Source: CAVTWJ01 sp963849485 (GTDB lineage: Bacteria; Oederibacteriota; Muellerivitia; Muellerivitales; Muellerivitaceae). Taken from it: a stretch of DNA of 64,000 bases. The position numbers and the translations under genes were made by a program. The stretch lies in assembly GCA_963849485.1 (NCBI GenBank), contig CAWKIF010000020.1, positions 28,437-92,436 on the forward strand, written 5' to 3'. Shown here in pieces: positions 1 to 8,600 of the stretch. Under the pieces are notes generated by a model that saw nothing but the letters and a program-made list of their open reading frames with translations, did no database searches and was not told the origin of the DNA. Position 1 is the stretch's first letter. Each line of letters opens with the position of its first letter.

Positions 1-2141
1 GTCGTGAAAAAAGGGTTAAAAAGCTTGTGGATATTTTCTTTGGGGATTCCGCACCCGGTATCCCTAACGGAAATAGAAGCCATTTTTTTCTGGAAAAATA
101 TCTGTTGGACATGCGTCAGTTCCGATTTGGCCATTTGGTCAACGGGCAGCATTCCATCCTCCACCCGTACTCGCACCGTGAGAGTGCCCCCCGTTTCCAT
201 GGCGCTGAGGGCATTAAACATGAGGTTCAAGAAAACCTGCTTGATCTTATCTTTGTCCATAGGGATGGAGGGCAGGCCGGGGTCAATCTCCCGCACAATC
301 TTTACCTTGGAAGCGGCGGCCTTTTCTGTAACGATGAGCAGGGCGTCGTTCAAGACTGCATTTAAATCCATATTTTCCTTGGTTGCGACCAGGGTCCGGT
401 TATATTCCAGCACGTCGTTGATGGTGGCGCCCAAACGATTGACCTCCTCAACGATGATATTGGCGTAATTCTTCAGTTTCGGGTCCGTCAGCTTGTCCGA
501 CAGGCGCTGGGAAAAGCCCAAGATGGCGTTCATTGGGTTCTTGATCTCATGCGCCACGCCCGCCGCCATTTCCCCCAGATTGGCCAGCCGCTCGGACCTA
601 AGGAGTTGTTGTTCCATCTGCTTAACTAGGGTGACGTCTTTCAGGGTCGCTATGACGCCCAGCGTGGCCGCCTCAGGGCTCTGCAGCAGGGTGCTCTGGA
701 GAGAGATGTAAACGGGTTCAGGCTGTTGCTTATCCAATTCGACGTTTTCCTGGGAGAAGGACTTTCCTTCCGCCAGGGTCCGCCTCATGAGATTAGCAAT
801 GGGCTGGAAACTGGCGGGCAGTTCTTCCAACGAAGAGCCCACGACACTGCTTTCTTCCAGGCCGGTGATTCTGCTGGCGGCGACGTTGAATGTTCTTACT
901 TTTTCATCTCCATGAGCTACCACAATACCTGTCTGAATATTTGCCAGAAGGAGGTGGTAGTAACGGACAAGTTCCTTCAGATGCCTTTCGGACGCCAATA
1001 GCTTTTGGGTGACCATATCCGCTTGCTCGGAAATGGACTCGTTGATTTTTCCATAACGCCTGGCCATATCCTCCCGGATTCTGGAATCGGCGGCGAGAAA
1101 ACCGCTGAAGGTGGCGACGATCAGGAGGAAGGGGAGCTTGAGAAGGGTGGTCGTATCGGCGATCAGCCATTGGCCGGTCATTTTGTATTGCAGAAGAAGA
1201 AAGATAAAGCAGGCGGCAACACCTACGCCCACGCTGTTTTTGACATCCTTGACCAGGGCGCAAATGAAAATCGTCAGGAAGTACATTGTCATGAGGTCCC
1301 ATTGCTTGATACCGGACAAATACAAGCCGCTCGTGACAAAAAGCGTGTCCACGGAGAAGACCAGAACCAGGAAGTTCATCTTTTCAAGCCAGGACTGATA
1401 AACAAAAAACATGCCGAGAATCGAGGCCAAAAACAGGGCCAACAGGATGATGGCGGCGGTTTCATCGGACTTGGGGGGCGGGTTGAAAACGAGGAAAGAG
1501 GTGATGATGACCAGGGAAAGGAATCGGAGGGTCACCAGTATCCGCCGGCGCCCGTCGGCTAGGGCTTTGTTCATCTGGCCTTCGGCCTTTTCGGTTCGAT
1601 CCGCCTTGGCCTGGTCCGCCGCGGCATGGGCGTTCAGGATCTCCTGATCCTGCTCCAGGACCCTTTCCTGCATATTCTTGTTATGTTGATCGAGTTCTCG
1701 TTGCAGGCGGAAAATCTTCAGGTGGGTTTCCATCCGAGCCAGAAGTTCTTCGGTCTCGAAGGGACGGGTGATATAGTCCACCCCGCCGACGGCAAAGGCC
1801 CGGACCTTGTCGAAGGTCTCATTGTGGCCGCTGATGAACAAAACGGGGATATCGGCGAGTTGGGGGTCTTTTTTCAGCTCGGCGCAGGTCTCAAAACCAT
1901 CCATGTCCGGCATGGACACGTCCATCAGGATCAGGTCGGGAGGGTGGTTCCGGGCGGATTGGAGGGCGAGGAGCCCGGTGTGGACTGGATGGACCTCGTA
2001 ACCTTGCCGCTTAAGCATTTTCTCCAACAACACCAAGCTGGCCGGAAGATCATCGACGACCAGGATGCAGGCCTTCCGGGCGGAATCCACGACTTTTCCC
2101 ATGGCGGGATCGGTTAAGCCTTCCGGGGAAACGGTCGCCAT
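1..2141 (-). CDS. Membrane histidine kinase with N-terminal receiver domain (C-terminus outside window)
   Basis: Sensor kinase, 713 codons visible; it runs off the left edge inside the ATP-binding domain. Order of domains: a CheY-like receiver at about residues 25-140 with phospho-acceptor Asp74 (LILMD), a charged coiled stretch, a block of about five hydrophobic segments at about 195-335, a PAS-like sensor, then the dimerisation domain with the H-box GVAHEIKNPMNAILGFS (His531), and an HATPase domain with its N-box (NLMFNALSAM) and the start of the G1 region (DTGCGIPKENI). It is built like the kinase at 11627-13486, which lacks the receiver, so the two are probably paralogues. The input signal is unknown. 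The start ATG is the first in frame and has only a weak ribosome site. Confidence 0.93.
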   Translation of the reverse strand, partial: MATVSPEGLTDPAMGKVVDSARKACILVVDDLPASLVLLEKMLKRQGYEVHPVHTGLLALQSARNHPPDLILMDVSMPDMDGFETCAELKKDPQLADIPVLFISGHNETFDKVRAFAVGGVDYITRPFETEELLARMETHLKIFRLQRELDQHNKNMQERVLEQDQEILNAHAAADQAKADRTEKAEGQMNKALADGRRRILVTLRFLSLVIITSFLVFNPPPKSDETAAIILLALFLASILGMFFVYQSWLEKMNFLVLVFSVDTLFVTSGLYLSGIKQWDLMTMYFLTIFICALVKDVKNSVGVGVAACFIFLLLQYKMTGQWLIADTTTLLKLPFLLIVATFSGFLAADSRIREDMARRYGKINESISEQADMVTQKLLASERHLKELVRYYHLLLANIQTGIVVAHGDEKVRTFNVAASRITGLEESSVVGSSLEELPASFQPIANLMRRTLAEGKSFSQENVELDKQQPEPVYISLQSTLLQSPEAATLGVIATLKDVTLVKQMEQQLLRSERLANLGEMAAGVAHEIKNPMNAILGFSQRLSDKLTDPKLKNYANIIVEEVNRLGATINDVLEYNRTLVATKENMDLNAVLNDALLIVTEKAAASKVKIVREIDPGLPSIPMDKDKIKQVFLNLMFNALSAMETGGTLTVRVRVEDGMLPVDQMAKSELTHVQQIFFQKKMASISVRDTGCGIPKENIHKLFNPFFT

Positions 2142-2316
2142 TTTTTTGAACGCCCTTTCATCCCATTAATTTATCATTCAGTGACTATGCTAAGGGAAAA
2201 GGCCTAAATGTTATTAAAATTCGAGTGCCTTCCCTGGATAAAACTAGTGCCAGCCTAAAAAGCTAATAAAGTGAACCTTTAATTAAAGAATGTAACCTCT
2301 GAAAAACTCAAAAATT

Positions 2317-2350
2317 TCACCGCCAAGACGCCAAGTTCGCCAGGAAAGTC
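2317..2350. repeat. Intergenic CACC(N)AAG-type repeat in a 305-bp gap
   Basis: The gap between the kinase and the receiver gene (2142-2446) has no convincing gene. It holds one copy of a degenerate repeat (CACCGCCAAGACGCCAAG) that also occurs as a single copy at 57639-57664 and as inverted pairs at 45236-45334 and 47558-47684. The rest of the gap is AT-rich and shows nothing else I can name. Confidence 0.6.
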
Positions 2351-2446
2351 TTTAATTTTCAACGAAAACCAAAAGGCGGAAGAACATTAAAAACCCTTTT
2401 TCAGAGATTACAGAATACTTATCGCTTCAAAACTAATGGCCTACCG

Positions 2447-2842
2447 TTAAATCGCTTTTTCCTGGGACACCGCTTCCTTTCGAAGGATGGTCTCCAAGGC
2501 AAGTTTTAGCTGTTTCATGTCGACGGGTTTATTGAAAAAGGCCTTAACCATAGGCTCGTGACGTTCCAGGTAATCCCCGTAGGCAGAGTATCCCGAAACT
2601 ACAACGATCGGGATGTTAAAATGGGTTTCGCGAACTCGGGTGATAAATCCGGTGGCGTCTCCGCCAGGAAGTTTGACATCCGTCAGGATCAAGTCCACGG
2701 GGTGTTTCTCTAAAGCCTCCAAAGCAATAATGGCATTGGGAAATGCCAGCACCAAGTGTCCTTCCTCCTCCAATACCTCTTGTAATAACAACCGCTGGTT
2801 TTTTTCATCCTCAATCACCATGATGGTTTTCAAATCTGTCAT
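2447..2842 (-). CDS. Single-domain response regulator (CheY-like)
   Basis: A stand-alone receiver domain of 131 residues with the acidic pair (IEDE, residues 10-13), phospho-acceptor Asp55 in LILTDVKLPGG, a conserved Ser/Thr in VVVSGYS and the lysine in FFNKPVD. It has no output domain, so it would act through protein contacts or as a phosphate relay for a nearby kinase. A strong ribosome site (AGGGGGG) precedes the ATG. It sits between the receiver-kinase at 1-2141 and a secreted protein gene; the partner kinase cannot be told from sequence. Confidence 0.93.
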   Translation of the reverse strand: MTDLKTIMVIEDEKNQRLLLQEVLEEEGHLVLAFPNAIIALEALEKHPVDLILTDVKLPGGDATGFITRVRETHFNIPIVVVSGYSAYGDYLERHEPMVKAFFNKPVDMKQLKLALETILRKEAVSQEKAI

Positions 2843-2872
2843 ATCCCCCCCTGTTTGGCATAGGCCACTTAG

Positions 2873-3997
2873 TTATTGAATCCGGCTTAGATGAGCATTG
2901 GTCACCGTCATAGGGTGACCCAAATCAATTTGGGTTGCCCGGCTTTCCTCCACTCCCTTGCTGTCCATTTTCGCCAGCAAGATTGCTACTTTTTCCTTGA
3001 TGGTCCGGGCTTGAGCCTGTTCCTTTTGTCCCAGTCGGTCCAAGGCCTTCTCATAGGAGAGCGCCGCTCGGCGCAGATCCCCCCTTTCCTCGAAAAAGGA
3101 AGCCATTTTTAAATAGGCCCCGACTCCGTTATCCCTACCATGTTCCAACCGGTCCGCAAATTGGTATTCCCCGAGGGCCTCATCCTCCCGGCCCATCGCC
3201 AGTAGTAGGTTTCCCTTGGAAGTGTGGATCGTGCTCATCAGGTCCCGCGTTAACCCGCCGGGGGCTGAACCCAAAAGACGGTCGGCAAACCGGACTCCCT
3301 CGGCTTCTTTTCCCGCGTAGAGGAACGCCGGTAAATACTCCTCTCTCGCTTCCAGCGCGCCCGGCAAAATGCCCAGGACCGGATCTTCCAGGGCCTTCCA
3401 AGCCGCCCGGACATAACTGTCAAAAAAACAGGGGAATTCAGCGTTTGCCAGCCCCATCTTTCCCTGGCGGTATTGATAGATCGAGGGGATTCCGTAGCCG
3501 AAATTATCACTCACCACCACGCTTTGTCCTTCCACTTCCAGAACCAAAGGGTTATTCCCCAAAAGCGGGTGATCTACCTCCTGAAAAGAGCCTCCGTTCC
3601 AAAGGAACGCGTGGTATTCCGAATGGATGGAGTCCGAGTAATTATTGAAAATAATGAAGGGTTTTTTCAGTGACGGATCTAGAAAAACGACTCCCGGAAA
3701 CTGGCGGCCCTGGAAAAATAAATGATCGACATTGGTTTTCTCATACTTGAAAACGACGGCTTTTTCGGGGGAGATCACTTCCATTCCCCAAGTATTCCCA
3801 CAACAGTAGTAAACCAGGTTGTCGGCCTTACCTCTTTGACGAAGGTCGTAAGAAGTTTGGGAGAGGATCAGGGCCTTAGCAGGGAGGATGGTTTTTAAAT
3901 CACTCACTTTCAAGCTTTGATCCGCCCAGGAAAGAGAGGCGGCGAAAAATCCGACAGTAAGAATGATAGGGCTGAGTATTTCAGAGATTTTTTTCAT
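2873..3997 (-). CDS. Secreted protein with C-terminal TPR-like repeats, function unknown
   Basis: I do not recognise the family. The start is set at MKKISEIL because a strong ribosome site (AAAGGGGAGGAA) stands just upstream and because this gives a normal Sec signal peptide (KK, a hydrophobic core, cleavage near SLSWA-DQ); the frame stays open further upstream without such a signal. The middle (about residues 40-200) is a beta-rich domain without motifs I can name. The last 130 residues look helical and TPR-like (EYQFADRL, AYLKMASFFEERGDLRRAALSYEKAL). The product is about 374 residues, probably periplasmic. The divergent neighbour is the NtrC-family regulator, with a palindrome between them. 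Confidence 0.75.
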   Translation of the reverse strand: MKKISEILSPIILTVGFFAASLSWADQSLKVSDLKTILPAKALILSQTSYDLRQRGKADNLVYYCCGNTWGMEVISPEKAVVFKYEKTNVDHLFFQGRQFPGVVFLDPSLKKPFIIFNNYSDSIHSEYHAFLWNGGSFQEVDHPLLGNNPLVLEVEGQSVVVSDNFGYGIPSIYQYRQGKMGLANAEFPCFFDSYVRAAWKALEDPVLGILPGALEAREEYLPAFLYAGKEAEGVRFADRLLGSAPGGLTRDLMSTIHTSKGNLLLAMGREDEALGEYQFADRLEHGRDNGVGAYLKMASFFEERGDLRRAALSYEKALDRLGQKEQAQARTIKEKVAILLAKMDSKGVEESRATQIDLGHPMTVTNAHLSRIQ

Positions 3998-4151
3998 TTT
4001 CCTCCCCTTTAATACAACTTGGGTGATGGTTTTAAATGATCCCTTCCAACGTCCTGCATTGATTAAGAGCATGGGACGTGCCAATAGAAACCATTGTTTT
4101 TAAATGAAATACCGAGCTTTCTTCGGAAGGAAAAGGGTATTCCTTTTCCCG

Positions 4152-4170
4152 GCGGGTAATAATTACCCGC
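4152..4170. promoter_or_regulatory. Perfect palindrome GCGGGTAA-TAA-TTACCCGC
   Basis: An 8-bp perfect inverted repeat with a 3-base centre in the 294-bp region between the divergent genes at 2873-3997 (minus) and 4292 (plus). The inner 15 bases recur, except for one centre base, at 13516-13530 in front of another divergent pair. Inferred operator; no protein can be assigned. The rest of the gap is AT-rich without further signals. Confidence 0.45.
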
Positions 4171-4291
4171 TTTTCAAAGAGACAATTTCAGGGCAGTTTT
4201 AGTATTTAATTAAGTCTTAAGTTTGTAGGTATAGCGATAAAATCAATGAGCAGATAACATTATTATTAATCCACTTATTCGGACCCAAGTA

Positions 4292-5656
4292 ATGAAAATC
4301 CTCATTTTGGATGATGAAGAAGCCCTAGTTAAAATCCTTTCCAAAACACTCCAGCAAATGGGCCATGAAGTTTTTGCCGCCCATACCGCAGCCGAAGGCA
4401 TTGAAAAACACCAGATTATCCAACCGGACATGCTTTTGTTGGACATCCACCTTCCCGACCTGGATGGCATGGAGGTCCTAGCGAAATTGAATCAAGCCTA
4501 TAACGCTTGCTCGGTGGTCATTATTACCGGAGGGGGATCGGTGGATTCGGCGGTCCAGGCCATGAAACTGGGCGCTGAGGATTACCTCGAGAAACCCATT
4601 GATCCCGCCAAATTGCGGCTGGTGGTGAAACGCATCGAGGAAAAGCGGAATCTGATCACCCAAATCGAGTCCCTCCGTAACAGCCAGTTGGAATTGTACC
4701 GGAAAGATTACCTTTTCCTTACCCATCCCGAGATGAGGAAACTGTACGATTCCATCTCCCAAGTCGCGAAACAGGACCAGGTCTCGGTCCTGATCCTGGG
4801 GGAAACCGGCACGGGAAAGGAACATGTGGCCCGGCTGATTCATTTCTACTCCCACCGCGCCTCCAAACCTTTCGTGGAGATCCACTGCGGGGCCCTGCCC
4901 GAAACCATCCTGGAATCCGAACTTTTCGGCTATGAACCGGGCGCCTTTACCGACGCCCGGAAGCAAAAGCAGGGTTTGTTTGAAACCGCCCATGGGGGAA
5001 GCCTTTTCCTGGATGAGATCGGCGAGCTCACCCCGGCCGTTCAGACGAAACTACTGAAGGTCCTCGAACAAAAAAGCTCCCGCCGGCTGGGCGGGGTGAA
5101 GGAAATTCCCTTCGACGTTCGGATCATCACCGCCACCCACCGCAACCTGGAAAAAGAAGTAGCCGAGGGAAGGTTCCGGGCCGATCTTTTCTACCGCTTG
5201 AACGTCGTGCCTCTCGAGATCCCCCCCTTGAGAAACCGCCCTGAGGATATCGTCCAGCTCGCCCAGTTTTTCCACAAGGAAGCCTGCCTGGCTTTTAATA
5301 AAAGTCTCATCCTTTTAAACGACGAGATTTTGACGGCCCTGCAAGCCTATTCCTGGCCGGGCAACGTGAGGGAACTGAAACACGTGATGGAACGGATGGT
5401 CGTCATGACCAAAGATGGAAAGCTGACCCCCAAGGATCTGCCAAAGGAGGTCCGGGAGGCACGATCCGTCCCAGTGCCTGGAAAAACCATCCTCAACCGG
5501 AAGGAATCTGAAATCGAAAACATCAAGAAAGCCCTCACCCTGACCAACGGCAACCGTTCGAAAGCCGCCGGGCTCCTGGGGATCACCCGCAAGACCCTGT
5601 TTAACAAGATGAACCGTTATGGGTTGGAAAAAGATAAAGACCCAGCCGGTTCATAA
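4292..5656 (+). CDS. Sigma-54-dependent response regulator (NtrC family)
   Basis: 454 residues in the classic three-part order. The receiver (1-118) has DDE at 7-9, phospho-acceptor Asp51 and Lys in LEKPIDP. The AAA+ domain (about 140-370) has Walker A GETGTGKE (170-177), the sigma-54 contact loop as GAFTDA (217-222, Asp in place of the usual second Gly), Walker B (GGSLFLDEIGEL) and an arginine finger region (FRADLFYRLNVV). A Fis-type helix-turn-helix closes the protein (RSKAAGLLGITRKTLFNKM). It should activate sigma-54 promoters after phosphorylation. It converges on the ten-PAS hybrid kinase next door, a possible partner. I found no convincing -24/-12 promoter in the window. Confidence 0.95.
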   Translation: MKILILDDEEALVKILSKTLQQMGHEVFAAHTAAEGIEKHQIIQPDMLLLDIHLPDLDGMEVLAKLNQAYNACSVVIITGGGSVDSAVQAMKLGAEDYLEKPIDPAKLRLVVKRIEEKRNLITQIESLRNSQLELYRKDYLFLTHPEMRKLYDSISQVAKQDQVSVLILGETGTGKEHVARLIHFYSHRASKPFVEIHCGALPETILESELFGYEPGAFTDARKQKQGLFETAHGGSLFLDEIGELTPAVQTKLLKVLEQKSSRRLGGVKEIPFDVRIITATHRNLEKEVAEGRFRADLFYRLNVVPLEIPPLRNRPEDIVQLAQFFHKEACLAFNKSLILLNDEILTALQAYSWPGNVRELKHVMERMVVMTKDGKLTPKDLPKEVREARSVPVPGKTILNRKESEIENIKKALTLTNGNRSKAAGLLGITRKTLFNKMNRYGLEKDKDPAGS

Positions 5657-5671
5657 GCGGAAGCCTAGCTC

Positions 5672-8600
5672 TTATTTGCTTTTATCATCCAGGATTCGTC
5701 GGATTTGTTGTACCAACTCCTCCATCATGAAGGGTTTTTTAATCAACCGAAGTTTCGGGTCCAGGATCCCCTTGCTGGAGAGGATCTTCTTCGGGTACCC
5801 CGACATGAAAAGAACCTTCATCTTGGGCCGGCTCTGGGCCAATTCCTCCGCGACTTGCCGGCCATTCAGTTTGGGCATGACCGTATCGGTCAGGAGAAGA
5901 TGGATGGGCTCCTTGTAGTTCCAGCTTAACCGGATGGCCTCGCTTCCATCCTCCGCCGCGAGGACCTTGTAACCGTATTTACCCAGGGCCTTCACTACAA
6001 TATTCCTCAAGGGCGCCTCATCTTCCACCACCAGGATGGTTTCCGACCCCTCGGAAAAAAGGGGTTCGGCTTGGTTGGCGGGGACAGCTATTTCCGGCTG
6101 AACCTGGGCAGGGAAATAGATGGTGAATTCCGTTCCTTTCCCTAACTCGGTTTGAATGTGAATTTGCCCGTTCCACTGGCTCACGATGCCGTAAACGGTG
6201 GAAAGCCCCAACCCCGTTCCTTTTCCCTTTTTAGTGGTAAAAAAAGGTTCGAAGATTTTCTTTTGGGTCTCGGCATCCATGCCCACGCCCGTATCCATGA
6301 CGGAAAGTTTCACTTGGGGCCCGAAACCCGGCAGGAAGCTTTCAATGAGTGGCTTTTCATTTCGAGTCCGAATGGTCAGTTTCCCGCCTTGGGGCATGGC
6401 GTCCCTCGCGTTGAGGGCGAGGTTGAGGATGACCTGCTGAATTTGGGCGGGATCGGCGAAAATGCATTTCAAATCCTGGTCCAAATCGATATTGAGTTCG
6501 ACGGAGGCGTCAATAAGTCTTTTAAGCATTTTGTTCATGTCCCGGCATATATCGTTGAGTTGGACATTTTTAGGCTCGGTGATATGTTTCTGGCCCAACA
6601 AAAGAAGTTGATGCGTTAATTCGGCGCCGTTCTTTACGGCCTTCCGGATTTCATCGATTTCTTCCCGGTGGGTTCCCTGGAAATTCTTGTCGTCCAAAAT
6701 AAAATCGGCGTTTCCACCGATCACACTCAAGAGGTTATTGAAATCATGGGCCACTCCTCCCGCCAAACGGCCGATGGCCTCCATTTTTTGGGCCTGTTTG
6801 ATTTGCTCTTCCTGATTCTTCAGGGTTGTTTCAATTTCTTTATGCTGAGTCACATCCATGGACATGACCGTCACCCCCATCACCCGGCCTTGGCTGTCCC
6901 GGTAAGGAATCAGAGTGCTGGAAAGATGGATAAGCTTTCCACTTTTGTTCTTTCGGATGGACTCTGCGTTCGAAAAGACGTTTCCTTCCAAAACCTTTTT
7001 TCGAATGGCCCAAAAATGTTCCCTTTGATCCTCCGGCACGAACAATTCCACGGGTTTTCCCATAACTTCTTCGGGTGCGTAGCCATACATCACCGAGGCC
7101 GCGTGGTTGCATTGAATGATCAACCCGGCTACATCCGAGGTCATGATCGCGTATGGCGTATTCTCGATAATATCCGCAAGACGTTCCCGCGCTTCCTGAG
7201 CTTTTTTCACCTCCGAGACATCCCTCACGATCACGGTGACGCCTTGAATCTTCCCCTTGGAATCCCTGATCGCGGACTGGGTGATGGAAGCGTCAAACCA
7301 TTCCCCATTTTTCTTCCGGCGTTTGGTCTCGAAATTCAGGACCAACCCTTTTTCAGCAACCCTTTCAAGCATTTGATCTATTTCATCTTTTTTTTCTTCC
7401 GGGGTGACATCCCTGATATTTCTTCCGAGGATCTCACCCGCGCGGTAGCCATAAAGGCTCTCGGCGCCTTGGTTCCAACTAAGGATATTCCCCCGCAAGT
7501 CACTGCTGATAATGGCGTCGGGAGCGTTCTCGACGATATCCGCCAGCCTTTCCTGGGCTTCCCTGGCCTTTTTGGATCCTGTTATATCCCGGATCACCAT
7601 CGTCACCCCGCGAATGATCCCTTCCTCATCCTTTAAGGGGGAGAAGGTCACCGCGGCATCAAAGGGCTCCCCTCTCTTTTTCAAGCATTCCATTTCATGG
7701 TCGATGATTGTTTTGCCTTTCATGACCCCTTCTACCAGATTCCGCACTTCCTCTTCCTGAGGCCCGGGTATTAGCTTCGTGACGCTTGTCCCCATCACCT
7801 CTTGAGCCTGATAGCCGAACATTTTTTCCGCGGCCTTATTCCAGGTCTGGATATTGCTCTCCCGATCCGAGCTGACGATGGCGTCCCCCGTGTATTCCAG
7901 CACGCTCGCCAACAAATCCTTGACTTCCATGGATTTCTTGCGTTCGGTGATATCCTCCAGCATTCCAAAGGCCATGGGGGGAGCTCCTTCCGCCGTCTTA
8001 AATGGCGTCACTACCATATGGCCCCAAAACCATTCCCCGTTCCTGCGCTGGTAGCGCCTTTCCACTTCGTACTGGCCGGTTTCTCCCCGGAACATTTTTT
8101 CCAGGTTTTCCCGGGCTTGCGGCAGGTCGACCGGGGGGATGAACTCCAGATAAGAACGTCCGATGAGCTCTTGGGCGGTATAACCGAGCATTTGGCAGTA
8201 TTTTGGGTTGATCATTAACACCTTGGCGTCTTGATCCACCAGACCCATGCCGATTGGGCTGTCCTCGAATAAATTTCTGAATCTTGCTTCGCTCTGTTCC
8301 AAAGCCTGGCTAGCATGGATCTTTTCGGTTACATCTTCCCCTACGACAGTGACTCCGGTGAGTTTTCCGGAAGTATCCCGCACGGGGAATATGTTAGAAA
8401 TGACGTTAATCCGGCGGCCATCCTTCCGCATCCGAACCGTTTCTAAATTGAGCAGGGTCTTTCCCGCCCACATATTCTCTCGAACGAATTGAACCTCTCC
8501 CCTTTTCTCGGGCGGCTCCAATATGTCCGAACGGCGTCCAATCATTTCCTCGGCGGTATAACCGAATATTTTCTCGGCGCCCTTTCCCCAATGGGTGATT

